DNA of 64,000 nt from Pycnopodia helianthoides (taxonomy: Eukaryota; Echinodermata; Asteroidea; Forcipulatida; Asteriidae). Shown piece by piece: positions 19,001 to 25,720 of the stretch. The notes beneath the pieces were generated by a model. The model searched no databases, was not told where the DNA came from, and saw nothing but the letters and a program-made list of their open reading frames with translations. Every line of letters begins with the position of its first letter. Position 1 is the first letter of the stretch. The position numbers and the translations under genes are program-made. Location: positions 935,001 to 999,000 of the forward strand of contig CM063258.1 of assembly GCA_032158295.1 (NCBI GenBank). The letters run 5' to 3'.

Positions 19001-21149
19001 ATGCTGTATCCTTTTATACAAATTGTTTTTAGTACAACACACCGGGGTCGCCAGAGGACTACGTTCACCGTGTCGGCCGGACAGCAAGGATCGGCATGAA
19101 GGGACAGTCGCTCCTCTTCCTCACCCCGGCTGAGGTTCAGTACCTAGAAACTCTCAGCCAACACAAGATCAAGTAAGCTAAATTGGACACATTGCTAAAT
19201 TGGACACATTTCTCAATTGGACATGTTAAAAACTTGTATTTTATGGAGATTGCACTGTTTGATTTTTATCAACTTTTGATATGAAAAAGGGGCACATCTC
19301 AAAACTTGTACAGCTGTTTTTTTTATAACTCTTGAATTAGTGTGGAAATTATGACACAAAGTGTCAACTTCCCAATGTGACCAGTGTAGTATCTTGCCTG
19401 CCAGAGAGGCCCTGGAATGTACAAGGTGGCTCTTTTTGTAAACAAAGGTTACATGGTCTGTACTCAGTAATTTTCTTTTCTTTTGATATTTAATAATTTT
19501 CTACTTTGTCTAAAAGGTTGAGCTAAAGTTTCATCTTCAAAAATTCCCTCACATCATAAAGATTTTTCTCTTTTCCCCTCAGCGTTCGTGAGATGAGCTC
19601 GGATAGTTTACTCTCGACTCTCCTGACTGTCAACCTCTCCTCCTCCTCCGCAGCAGCAGCAGGGAACCAGCGCTACCAGCCTATACGTACTGCGCAGGAG
19701 GCAGCCGGTGCCCTGCAGCGAGTGTTTGAGGAGTTTGTGAACAATGATAAGAGTCACTCTGTGTTGGCTGTTAAAGGTTGGTTGATGTTATCTGAATTGG
19801 AGTTGGGTGACCATTTGCTAATAGACTGTGCAAGTCTCATGTAAAATGAGAAAACCGGTCTTACTCCGGTCTTTTTGATTGAAATTGTATTCACGTTGAT
19901 CTTTGATAAACTGTTCGTAAATTTTGTGATCGTACTGGACAATAAAACTTGACAGTGTTTGCTTAATGCAATGCTTTATATATAAAGATGTTACAAAATG
20001 TTATGAAGGGCTTTATCTACGGGTCACAAAGTGCTCATTGCTGCACAGCAGGTATACAAGTATACAAGGCTATTTTGAATTTCGGACCCAATTATATAGC
20101 ACCTTGTTAGGGTTTTACAAGGTGATATTACACAATCTGCTGCCAACCATGCCAGAAACACCAGGGCGAACATCTTCTCTTACCAACTTCACGTCGGTAT
20201 TCAAAAACAATTTGTGTGCCCACCTGCGGTGTTGTTTTTCAGAACTTTTAAAGCTTCTTGGCTAATGGTTTTCCTAAGAAAATATCGTTGCCACAATGAA
20301 ACCCTGACTTGACAAAGGAAAGACAACAAAGATGCTCATAGTTAGTTCCGGGATTTGATGTTGTCATGTGAGAAAATTTAGTAGGCACTCCCCTGATTCG
20401 CAGAACTCGCAGCCAGAAAATCTGCCATGGTACACATGTGGTATGCTTGAATCTCGAAACGCTCGGACTTGCCTCCCATTGAGCTGAATATAATGACAAG
20501 CAATGCTGGCAGCCTGTCCATTCTTGTATGCCACACTTGTACAACAACGGGACAAAGGTCTGGAATCGGGATTTACACAATAACCCCCGGAAAGGGATTT
20601 GACATGGCAAGTTTTCCAGAACCTGTTATCGCTCTTTGTACGGGTGAAACAAAGTGTATCACGGTAGGTGCCTGCTGCAACACGCTGCACACTTGAAAGT
20701 CCGAGTGGATACAAAAACGTCAGCCGTCTGGCTGTCAGCAAAAATTCAGGAAAATCCGAAGTTGTAAAACTTGAAAAACATATAGTCATGGCATGTCAGC
20801 AAAACACTGGGGCTCAAATTTACACCAGTGATTTTGTGTTGGGCCAGTAACCTTAAAGACCTGACAAGTTGGAGAGTTCTTGGGTGTTTCAATTGAGTAA
20901 CAGAACCTCGCTGTAGAGTAACAAAATGATATTTACTGTTGACTGTTGTCTCTTCCATCAGCTTTCCAGTCTTTTGTTCGCGCCTACGCTACGTATCCAA
21001 CGTCCCTCAAACACATCTTCCACACCAAGAAGCTCCACCTCGGACACACGGCCAAGAGCTTCGGACTAAGAGAAGCCCCTTCCCATATCTCAGTTGGGCT
21101 AGTTAACCAGCAACCTGGAGCCAAACGAAAACCAAAAGGAAAAAGGTAA
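6977..21149 (+). CDS. DDX31: DDX31, nucleolar DEAD-box ATP-dependent RNA helicase (15 exons)
   Basis: Exons: 6977-7033, 8717-8997, 9839-9914, 10337-10451, 10988-11097, 11477-11518, 12121-12305, 12678-12784, 13708-13991, 14867-15012, 16221-16280, 17137-17187, 19033-19172, 19583-19776 and 20962-21149. Splice phases agree throughout. The product is about 678 residues. Helicase motifs in order: [10 protein letters not shown] (I), VPTRE (Ia), ATPGR (Ib), DEAD (II), SATL (III), motif IV in exon 10, [10 protein letters not shown] (V), [10 protein letters not shown] (VI). The family-specific tail is FVRAYATYP then [19 protein letters not shown]31/yeast Dbp7-type helicases act in the nucleolus in large-subunit ribosome assembly. 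Exon 4 needs two frame corrections and exon 10 one, so the gene is either carrying assembly indels or damaged. The N-terminus is shorter than in human, and the C-terminus ends soon after [10 protein letters not shown]. Identity is secure; the exact ends are less so. Confidence 0.95.
7275..7340 (+). repeat. tRNA-like fragment (box A region of a SINE)
   Basis: TCGTGGCCGAGCGATTAATAAGAGC matches the D-arm/box A of the Leu-type SINE seen complete at 17780-18128. The rest is lost or diverged. Confidence 0.45.
7350..7470. mobile_element. Foldback element family L, diverged copy
   Basis: ATTGCGTAAGTTGTGCACAAC and TTGCATAAAGTTTTGTGAAATCGG correspond to the arms of the better copy at 33957-34095. Confidence 0.5.
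8578..8690 (+). mobile_element. tRNA-derived SINE, type 1
   Basis: Carries a clear tRNA-like head: box A in GATTGCTCAGTTGGTAGAGC and box B GGTTCACATCC. Flanked by GGGAGACCAC and GTTTTTGTTGCT as in other copies. Not called a functional tRNA because acceptor pairing is poor and related copies are dispersed. Confidence 0.7.
8717..8997 (+). CDS. DDX31: DDX31 exon 2
   Basis: The acceptor is ctatccag and the donor gtgagt at 8998. It encodes a low-complexity, basic/polar N-terminal region starting [15 protein letters not shown], ending [15 protein letters not shown]. The SSLF-x-x-N-P-x-IP phrase is the conserved lead-in to the DDX31 helicase core. Confidence 0.85.
9407..9783 (-). mobile_element. 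MITE family B, copy 2 (reverse, DDX31 intron 2)
   Basis: Reverse copy bounded by TTTAAAGGCAGGGTATAC and GGTATACCCTGCCTTTAAA, a nearly perfect terminal inverted repeat that is closer to self-matching than in copy 1. It ends only about 55 bp before exon 3. Confidence 0.75.
9839..9914 (+). CDS. DDX31: DDX31 exon 3
   Basis: The acceptor is cccacacag and the donor gtaagt. It encodes [16 protein letters not shown] then HDLPLHPHL, the segment before the Q motif (x-F-x-x-L-x-L-H-P-H-L). Confidence 0.9.
9925..10035 (+). repeat. Dispersed repeat family J fragment
   Basis: GGAAAGTGCCCTTTGCAAAGTG and CCTTGCCCTCTTAAAGATGAA match the right half of family J. Confidence 0.6.
10337..10451 (+). CDS. DDX31: DDX31 exon 4 (Q motif to motif I), frame-disrupted
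   Basis: The acceptor is atatttcag and the donor gtaagt. Exon length (115 nt) and end phases fit the neighbours. The uninterrupted frame hits a TAG after about ten codons. The family sequence continues in the +1 frame ([18 protein letters not shown]), then returns at 10397 to the original frame ([19 protein letters not shown]). One shift lies near 10337-10341 and a compensating one at about 10393-10396. Confidence 0.85.
10988..11097 (+). CDS. DDX31: DDX31 exon 5 (completes motif I, motif Ia)
   Basis: The acceptor is tattgcag and the donor gtatgt. It completes GSGKT and encodes [27 protein letters not shown]. The Walker A lysine and PTRE are intact. Confidence 0.95.
11208..11400 (+). repeat. 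Dispersed repeat family O, copy 1
   Basis: Shares AGTACCC-GATCTCAGACAA, TACATGTCC-AAG-TTTATGTT, GGTGCGCTGATGAGGTGA-like and AAAGTGATGTTATTAGTG-like blocks with 57065-57270, in the same order. Unidentified family. Confidence 0.55.
11477..11518 (+). CDS. DDX31: DDX31 exon 6 (microexon)
   Basis: A 42-nt exon between tttcag and gtaggt encoding [14 protein letters not shown], in phase 0 on both sides, continuing from PTRE. Confidence 0.9.
11632..11790 (+). repeat. Dispersed repeat family M, copy 1
   Basis: Blocks CTTCTTGAGTGATCGTTTTCC, ATATCTTGCCACACTGAAACC and GACTTGATAAAGGAAAACAAC recur at 20195-20345 in the same order. Confidence 0.55.
12121..12305 (+). CDS. DDX31: DDX31 exon 7 (motifs Ib and II)
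   Basis: The acceptor is aaattgtag and the donor gtaaga. It encodes [20 protein letters not shown], then [15 protein letters not shown] and WLVMDEAD. The W-I-V-P-G-x-L-M-G-G-E-K phrase is typical of DDX31. The DEAD box is intact. Confidence 0.95.
12424..12592 (+). repeat. Dispersed repeat family J
   Basis: Starts at AGGCCATGGTCTCCGTTGCC, then tandem TTGGTCTTGGCC, then CCCCTTCAAAAG, GAAGTGCCCTTTGC and AATGAAAATGGCC. Lies between exons 7 and 8. Confidence 0.7.
12678..12784 (+). CDS. DDX31: DDX31 exon 8 (motif III)
   Basis: The acceptor is tgttttag and the donor gtacag. It encodes [19 protein letters not shown] then [12 protein letters not shown]. The SAT motif is intact. Confidence 0.95.
12855..13003 (+). 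mobile_element. MITE family B, left-end fragment
   Basis: Starts TTAAAGGCAGTGGATAC and runs to CAGTTTTTGAGAAAA, where the copy breaks off and a different repeat begins. Confidence 0.65.
13010..13092 (-). repeat. Reverse copy of the 23.2-23.6 kb repeat block
   Basis: Reverse complement contains AATCCCAGAAAGTGTGTTGAC and TTTTACAGG-GGGCTTATAG, matching 23193-23335 and 23513-23655. Confidence 0.6.
13140..13430 (-). mobile_element. tRNA-derived SINE, Leu-type with long body (type 2)
   Basis: Contains the reversed box B (CCGGGATTCGAACCCACACC) and the SINE body TGAGAAGCAATTATAGATCAG / TTGCCCAAGGACC, as at 17780-18128. The 13145-13200 part (CTCCTTAGGAGTATGCAGCACC) matches 28660-28700. Confidence 0.6.
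13708..13991 (+). CDS. DDX31: DDX31 exon 9 (inter-lobe insert)
   Basis: The acceptor is ttttcctag and the donor gtacat. It encodes [16 protein letters not shown], a hydrophilic Ser/Glu/Lys-rich insert of about 55 residues, then [20 protein letters not shown]. The insert sits where DDX31 proteins carry a variable linker between the two RecA lobes. Confidence 0.95.
14110..14375 (+). repeat. Tandem repeat, unit about 107 bp, about 2.5 copies
   Basis: The unit holds ATCATCCACTGTGGTTTTGAA, then GATAGTTAAGCCATGC, TATATCATGTG and CAACCCTCCTACTAT. It is repeated twice with a partial third copy, in DDX31 intron 9. Confidence 0.75.
14551..14825 (+). mobile_element. MITE-like family A, copy 2
   Basis: Starts TTTAAAGGCAAAGTATACCGG and ends GTATACCTTCCCTTTAAG, with GGAGCGGTTATGTCC and AAGAATAATCCC inside. 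Shorter than copy 1 through loss of the left interior. Ends about 40 bp before exon 10. Confidence 0.75.
14867..15012 (+). CDS. DDX31: DDX31 exon 10 (motif IV), one-base deletion
   Basis: The acceptor is attccacag and the donor gtaaac. It begins TTGDCKM, then the frame is lost. Adding one G in the run at about 14886-14890 restores [17 protein letters not shown] and onward to [10 protein letters not shown]. The exon is 146 nt where 147 is needed to join exon 11, so the shift is independent of how I read the protein. Confidence 0.9.
15045..15212. mobile_element. Foldback element in DDX31 intron 10
   Basis: GTCTTAACCGGCCGTTTAAAACC is mirrored by GGTTTTAAATTGCCGGTTAAGAC. Flanking AGTGGCAGTGAG / GAGTCACTAC are diverged arms. 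One window copy only. Confidence 0.7.
15720..15965. mobile_element. Foldback element, intron 10
   Basis: TTCCTCAGACTATAGAAACAG is mirrored by CTGTCTCATAGTCTGAGGAA. Inner arms GCAAGCTTTTGTATAGC and GCAAAAGCTTGACC also pair. About 245 bp. Confidence 0.7.
16010..16140. repeat. Fragment of repeat family E
   Basis: GGCTAAGCACAGCTGAAATTC, AGCAAAAATGAGCAACCAGC and GACTGGTTCCCTGC are family E words without the GGGCCCAATTTC ends. Confidence 0.4.
16221..16280 (+). CDS. DDX31: DDX31 exon 11
   Basis: A 60-nt exon between tttacag and gtgagt encoding [20 protein letters not shown], leading into motif V. Confidence 0.95.
16305..16590 (-). mobile_element. tRNA-derived SINE, type 1, near full length
   Basis: Reverse of a tRNA-like head (box B reversed in GGATTTGAACCTGTGACC, box A reversed in GCTCTACAACTGAGCTATC), preceded by the tail TTGAACAAAG. 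The body has GGTCTCCCTATCTTGTCAAT and CCAGGGATCACACCCAAG. A closely similar copy is at 47590-47945. Confidence 0.75.
16655..17112 (+). mobile_element. 3' end of a non-LTR retrotransposon (LINE), truncated
   Basis: A broken reading frame encodes [19 protein letters not shown], then [12 protein letters not shown], then in shifted frame [14 protein letters not shown] and FKTSLKSHL. This is the typical end of CR1/L2-type reverse transcriptase ORFs. The 3' tail GATTGATTTTTGATTGATTG is a short tandem end typical of such elements. Stops and frameshifts make it dead. It is in DDX31 intron 11. Confidence 0.8.
17137..17187 (+). CDS. DDX31: DDX31 exon 12 (motif V)
   Basis: A 51-nt exon between tgtcag and gtaggt encoding [17 protein letters not shown]. 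Follows a LINE fragment that ends only about 25 bp upstream of the acceptor. Confidence 0.95.
17780..18128 (-). mobile_element. tRNA-Leu-like SINE (type 2), near full length
   Basis: On the reverse strand it starts with GTTGTGGCCGAGCGGATAAG (box A), has a long variable arm, then GGGTTCGAGTCCCGGTCG (box B). The body follows (CTGAGCAAGACACTTAAC), ending in a TTATTATTATTATCC tail at 17790. The class II D-arm and long arm point to tRNA-Leu or tRNA-Ser ancestry. Confidence 0.75.
18170..18250. repeat. Short dispersed repeat (GAGTCTGTAAA)
   Basis: GTGGTGTTGTAGAGAGTCTG and CTCTAGAATGTAACG recur with small changes at 33805-33870 and 48440-48500. Confidence 0.5.
18355..18512. mobile_element. Foldback MITE with GATTTCACAAAG ends
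   Basis: CTCGATTTCACAAAG at the left and CTTTGTGAAATCG at the right are inverted. The interior pairs weakly. The ends are close to those of the palindromic element at 1557-1720, suggesting a shared terminal motif. A fragment with related words is at 9333-9395. Confidence 0.6.
18630..18990 (-). mobile_element. MITE family C, copy 2 (reverse)
   Basis: Bounded by GGGAACATTACAGAATTGG and CCAATTCTGTAATGTTCC. Ends 42 bp before DDX31 exon 13, so its right end supplies sequence close to the branch point region. Confidence 0.8.
19033..19172 (+). CDS. DDX31: DDX31 exon 13 (motif VI)
   Basis: The acceptor is tgtttttag and the donor gtaagc. It encodes [20 protein letters not shown], then [19 protein letters not shown] and TLSQHKI. 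The arginine finger motif [10 protein letters not shown] is intact. Confidence 0.97.
19173..19582 (+). other. DDX31 intron 13
   Basis: Mostly unremarkable AT-rich sequence. TAAATTGGACACATT occurs twice in tandem at 19180-19210. A short repeat (CAGTGTAGTATCTTGCCTGCC) at 19381 recurs at 60872. Confidence 0.4.
19583..19776 (+). CDS. DDX31: DDX31 exon 14
   Basis: The acceptor is cccctcag and the donor gttggt (weaker than usual, but required by phase). It encodes [18 protein letters not shown], a Ser/Ala low-complexity run, then [20 protein letters not shown]. Confidence 0.9.
20130..20700 (+). repeat. Composite of dispersed repeats K and M (DDX31 intron 14)
   Basis: 20195-20345 matches family M (11632-11790) and 20455-20600 matches family K (2715-2850). 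The two lie in one 570-bp block, so they may be parts of one larger unidentified transposon. Confidence 0.5.
20962..21149 (+). CDS. DDX31: DDX31 exon 15 (last recognised coding exon)
   Basis: The acceptor is ttccatcag. It encodes [35 protein letters not shown] and a basic tail [10 protein letters not shown], then TAA at 21147-21149. The last codons read AAAAGgtaaaa, which also fits a splice donor at 21146, so the tail could continue. A nearby acceptor at 21200 would add only SSVL before a stop. Confidence 0.85.
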
Positions 21150-21245
21150 AAAAACGCTTTTTTGAAACTTCTTTTAGTCCCACTTGTTCTTTTTGCAGGA
21201 GTAGTGTGTTGTAGTTGTATATTTTGTGACATCAAACTTGAGTTC

Positions 21246-21415
21246 TAGGCCCAATTTCATAGAGCTGCTTATGCACAAAATGTAGCTAAGCACAACAAAA
21301 TTAATGCTTACCAGAATAAGGTTACCAGCCAAAATGTCTCATGACTGCTCATGTCTGCTTAGCAGAAAATTGTTGAGCAATATTTCCTGCTTAAGCAGCT
21401 CTAGAAATTAGGCCC
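21246..21415 (+). mobile_element. MITE family E, copy 1
   Basis: Inverted ends GGCCCAATTTCATAGAGC and a right end reading CTCTAGAAATTAGGCCC. Inside are GCTAAGCACAACAAAATTA, CAGAATAAGGTTACCAGCC and AGCAGAAAATTGTTGAGC. Very common in the window (21460, 32463, 37105, 48628, 62753, 63637). Confidence 0.8.
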
Positions 21416-21454
21416 TGGTGACTAAGTCACTGGGGTGTGGGTTCGAATCCTGGG

Positions 21455-21640
21455 CTTGAATCTCATAGAGCTGCTTAAGCACCAAAAGTAGTTAAGCACA
21501 ACAAAACGACGCTTACCAGAATAAGGTAACTAGCCAAAATACCATTCCATTATGTAAAGTCTTTGACTGGTATCCTTCTTAGCAGAAAAACTGTTAAGCA
21601 GTGTTTTTTTGCTGTTTAAGCAGCTGTATGAAAGTGGGTT
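21455..21640 (+). mobile_element. MITE family E, copy 2, next to a SINE scrap
   Basis: Second copy only 45 bp after copy 1. Between them GGGTGTGGGTTCGAATCCTGG is a tRNA-type box B remnant. Starts TCTCATAGAGCTGCTTAAGC and ends GCTGTATGAAAG. Confidence 0.7.
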
Positions 21641-22660
21641 ATGGTCATGACACCTGTCCTCCAGCGAGACACTTTACTATAATTGCTGCACTGTACAAGG
21701 ACAGAGAAGAAGAAGAGTGGTGGAATTATTTGGGACCTGGTGAAAGATTAAAAGTTTACGTCGTTGCTGTGGCAACAATGACTTTACTACAGCCAACGGA
21801 TGACGATGGTGTTTATTCCCTGTTGCCCTGGCCCAGCACTCATTAGTCTACTCATGCGTGTCGCTAATTGGGTAATGAGTCATTTGGCTGTTTTCTAAGT
21901 ATGAAGAGTATAATAACACTTGCCTCCCCCTCCTCCCATTTATAATTAAGCTCATCATCTATGACCTCTTCCAGGAACCCATGGTTCTGCAAAATGATGT
22001 GCACATGATATGCATAGTCTACATCGGTTACGAAGCATTTAAACTGCATCATGCTATTATAGCATTCCAAATGCGTGCTCGGACCGCACAGCGTAGCCCC
22101 CTTGTATATATAGCCCGCCCTCACTGAGGTCAATCAGTAGAAACGCGAACTTGCCGCGCAGAAATCCCAGCCATTGATTGGTCTCTCTCTGATCTCAGTG
22201 AGGGCGCTGTTTTAGCTTCTGACGTCATATGCAAGGGTGCCTATTCAACAACAATGCTTTACTAAAACTATAGTATTACCACAAAGAACAAACTTTCTAA
22301 AATACATGCAACCCATTCACAATAGTACTATTTCAAAGCATTTAATCCTCAAAAACTTCTCTTAACTTCTTTTTATATTTTAAAAGTATGGAGGATGTCG
22401 TCTTAATGACTCGGCACATTAAATTTACATTAAGGCAAATAGAGACAGGCCCTTAAGCTCTTTATGCCATCAGGCCCAAGTCTGGAACCCAGGCTGACTT
22501 TATCCAGCAGCCCTGCTTATAACCATAAAGCTCCCGGTCATTTGTTTGCATTTTGTATAAGGTAAAGTTAGCAGTAATAATTCATGCATTTATTGCTGGT
22601 CAAGTGCTTGCTTTTAGAAAAGTGCAAAAACCTTCTGCCTGTGATGCTGTGACTGAGATG
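21640..22660. other. Downstream flank of DDX31; no gene recognised
   Basis: No convincing exon. Within it, GCCCTCACTGAG (22117-22128) and CTCAGTGAGGGC (22194-22205) are a perfect 12-bp inverted pair. A TATATATA run is at about 22105 and a full CRE palindrome TGACGTCA at 22220-22227. No AATAAA was found soon after the DDX31 stop. Confidence 0.35.
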
Positions 22661-22667
22661 TACATAA

Positions 22668-22825
22668 GTTGCTTCAATCAAGAGTGAGTGACGCAAGATG
22701 CTGCATGGTGGTGGCAAGAAAAGTCCAGACACTAGCTGGCAGCTAGGGGTTTGGACGCTTAACTCAGGCATGCAACTTTTCCTCGGATCAGCTGATTTCC
22801 TCTTTTTTTATTCTCAGTTTTACCA
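22668..22825 (+). repeat. Local duplication block 1, copy 1
   Basis: GTTGCTTCAATCAAGAGTGAG through TCAGCTGATTTCCTCTTTTTTT is repeated with high identity at 23361-23512. The second copy lacks a few bases (AACTCAG) and has scattered substitutions. Confidence 0.85.
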
Positions 22826-23192
22826 TTCAAAATTGAAAAATACTGTACAAAATCATTGAAATTTTGTAATTTCCTCTTTTTTGGTGAAGTTACAGTTCCT
22901 GTTAACTAGTGAACCGTTAAACCGTAAAATAATGTTACAATCCGTTTCAAAATTGCCTTCACTGTTAAACGAAGTCGAAAGTGGAGACAACAGTTAAAAA
23001 ATGTGAAAAATTTGAACCTTTATTTTCTTGAAAAAGTTAGCCCCTGATGTTATCCAGGGAGAATGATTGACATCCCTTTAATTGGTGGAACTGTCTTATC
23101 TTAATCCCCCACAAAATGTACTACATTGTTTTCAATCCCCTGCAATTTGTTACTTATTTTGCTTTGTACCCCCACACCTGTGGTTTGTTTTG

Positions 23193-23335
23193 TGACTGTG
23201 AAGACTGGCTATAGTGTTAAATTTGTAATCCTGGTTAATCCTAGAAAGTGTGTTGACTTTTGGTTATTTTACAGATGGCTCATAGTTTGGATTAGAATGG
23301 GTATAATTAGCTAAACGGTTAATTGGTTTTAAAAC
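23193..23335 (+). repeat. Local duplication block 2, copy 1
   Basis: GACTGTGAAGACTGGCTATAG through GTATAATTAGCTAAACGG recurs at 23513-23655 and, reversed, at 13010-13092. It ends in degenerate AAACGGTTAAATGGTT steps. Confidence 0.8.
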
Positions 23336-23360
23336 GGTTAAATGGTTAAATGATTAAACG

Positions 23361-23655
23361 GTTGCTTCAATCAAGGAGTGAGTGACGCAATATGCTGCAT
23401 TGTGGTGGCAAGAAAAGTTCAGACACTAGCTGGCAGCTAGGGGTTTGGACGCTTGGCATGCAACTTTTCCTCGGATCAGCTGATTTCCTCTTTTTTTATT
23501 CTCAGTTTTAGACTGTGAAGACTGGCTATAGTGTTAAACTTGTAATCCTGGTTGATCCTGGAAAGAGTGTTGACTGGCTTCTTTTACAGATCGGCTCATA
23601 GTTAAGATTGGAATCGGTATAATCGGCTAAACGGTTAAATGGTTAACCGGAAGTC
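23361..23655 (+). repeat. Local duplication blocks 1 and 2, second copies joined
   Basis: Here block 1 (23361-23512) runs straight into block 2 (23513-23655), whereas the first copies are separated by about 370 bp. AAACGGTTAAATGGTTAA steps flank both. Confidence 0.8.
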
Positions 23656-24795
23656 ACAACTTCCGTTTAACCGGTTAGGAAAATAAATGTAGATGCACAA
23701 CGCTACTGGCAGCTGGGCAGACGTCAGATAATTTTCCTTTGCTAACATAGTTTTGTATGTGCGCACATTTCCAAGAACAATGCGTAGCTAATTTCTTATT
23801 GTGGCCCTGGTCGCAGCAGTGTAAACTTCTTGACAGTTCGTCAATTTTTTTTTCTGAGCTGAGCATTTTTAATTGTTTATTTTTTTTGCTTGATTTAATG
23901 AACAATGGCCATGATCTCTTGTGTAACTAATAGTCATTTTAAAAGTCTACCAAATTAGGTTTGGTTTATTACCGTGGCTGGAACACCTGGCAAAAGGGAA
24001 TGTTCCATTGCTGTCATAGGGAATAAAGACGGTGGGGGCAGTTGTCTATTATTGTCAGTAGAGGGCGGTATACAACTCAACCATTAAGTGGCCTCCAAAG
24101 TGAGAGTCCAGTTGTTAATTAAGCAGCAAATGATAGCTCTTGTGAATCTAGTTTGTTTGAAACCAGTCGATATTTTTTACTTATTGTAATCTTTGTAAAG
24201 TCTTTGTGACAAAGCATTGAAGTCTTTGGTCTTTTTGTAATGTGCACACATTTGTGAACTGGGTATCCATTTTTACCGGACATTCAAACTGATAAATGAC
24301 TTAATTTGGGAAAATCTAAACGACCTGTGTTAATGCTCTCTGCGCTTATCGGAACACAGCCACGAGAGGGCACCCTTTGGAGTCCCAATGGCATTACAAT
24401 AAGGGGACCAGTCTAGCCGAGATGAAAGTGCGTACAACTTTAAAGAAAGCACTACTTGCTCATGTTACAGAGGCTGAAAGAAAGGTCTGGGCACCAGGCT
24501 TACCAAGGATTGCCAAATCACTTTCTGACAATGTGCTTATCCCAATTTGTTGTATCAAACAAATTTCAAAAATAATATGTAATTCTGAAACTGCAAATAT
24601 ACAGAAATTATAAAAAAAAGGTCTCCAAACTGTAGGCCCCCTATTATTCCTGTAAATCAAGTGGCCATCCCATGATGCTTGTTTAAACTTAAACAAGTCA
24701 GTCAACCTCCGAAACAGGTCATCCCTTCCACCGCACAATACAAAACGGAAGACTATCACCTTGAAATGCACAGTTTTATAATCACTTACTAAAAA
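23656..24795. other. Gene-free stretch with two CTCF-like motifs
   Basis: No ORF with recognisable content. TCAGTAGAGGGCG (24055-24067) and CCACGAGAGGGCA (24360-24372) each match 12 of 13 positions of the vertebrate CTCF core. They lie about 300 bp apart in the same orientation. Confidence 0.3.
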
Positions 24796-24802
24796 AATTA
24801 AG

Positions 24803-24821
24803 ACACACACACACACACACA
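24803..24821. repeat. (AC)n microsatellite
   Basis: About nine AC dinucleotides in a row. Confidence 0.9.
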
Positions 24822-25059
24822 AAAGTCTTAGCTAGCCTGTTAATTCTGTTGTAAATATTTGAACAACCCACTTGGTTAATTCGCTCTTGCAATATCCGCT
24901 ATGAATTTTTGATCGTTGTGCCTTGGCATATGATTGCTGGTGGGATGTTATTTCCAAATTACGAAACGACAAAGCTCCATTTGTACCCAATTAGATGCAC
25001 TTACGTATTACGGACAGTTTGTGTGCCTGATTGTGAAAAAAAGAGAGAGTGGATCTTGG

Positions 25060-25330
25060 GGGGGGGGAGGCTGTGCGGATGGACTCGCATCAGTCATTAT
25101 TCATGTGAGACATCATAATATGCATTGAACTGGTTGAGAAGCACTCGAACATGACAACTCGCAGTCTGCGTACGGCTGTATAATTCATGCGCGTTTGTCG
25201 TTTGCGGGATTGTGTATTTATGAGTTGTACATGAGCGAGTTATTTCTAGACCATTTAGTAGGTAATCGCCTGTTGTAAAACAGAATGCATTAAATTGCTA
25301 ATGAGACAAACATAATGCCTGTTTTTTTTT
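25060..25330. promoter_or_regulatory. Candidate conserved non-coding element
   Basis: Repeat-free, complex sequence with clustered homeodomain/POU-type sites: CATTATTCATGTG, ATAATATGCATTG, GTATAATTCATGCGCG, GCATTAAATTGCTAATGAG. Every frame is broken by stops. Function is inferred only from composition and context beside DDX31. Confidence 0.35.
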
Positions 25331-25478
25331 CTTCCTCTCCTGTTTTATTTTTCTCCTGTTTTGTTTGTGGTTTTGTTTTGGTGGTTGGTAACTTATTTTA
25401 AACATGTTTAAAAACTTCTTTCGGTATTTTATCTTTGCGGTAAATGACTGCAATGGTTTACACGACAATGTCTGTCCT

Positions 25479-25720
25479 TAAGGGCAAAGTGTACTTTTGG
25501 TTTTTGAAACCGTTCGATTGTTTTAATGCTATATACATGTTGATACATACATTGTACAACAAAACTAACCTGTGAAAATTTCATTTCAAAAGGTGGTAGC
25601 ATTTTTGAGATAACGCCGAAAATCTGTGCGGTTATGTCACGCAGGAGAATAAGCCCTTATTGGAATACACAATCTGAGAAACGTTCCTGCATAAACGTTT
25701 CATAGATTGAAATGTTTTTT
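25479..25720 (+). mobile_element. MITE-like family A, left-part copy
   Basis: Starts TTAAGGGCAAAGTGTAC and runs through AACCGTTCGATTGTTTTAATG, ATTTCAAAAGGTGGTAGC, GAGATAACGCC and AATCTGAGAAACGTTCC. The right end is missing. Confidence 0.7.

Noticed and set aside
24377..24613. 78-codon frame starting MESQWHYNKGTSLAE, considered as a late DDX31 exon
   Set aside because: No acceptor in the required phase gives a sequence like known DDX31 tails, and the frame lacks the expected basic composition.
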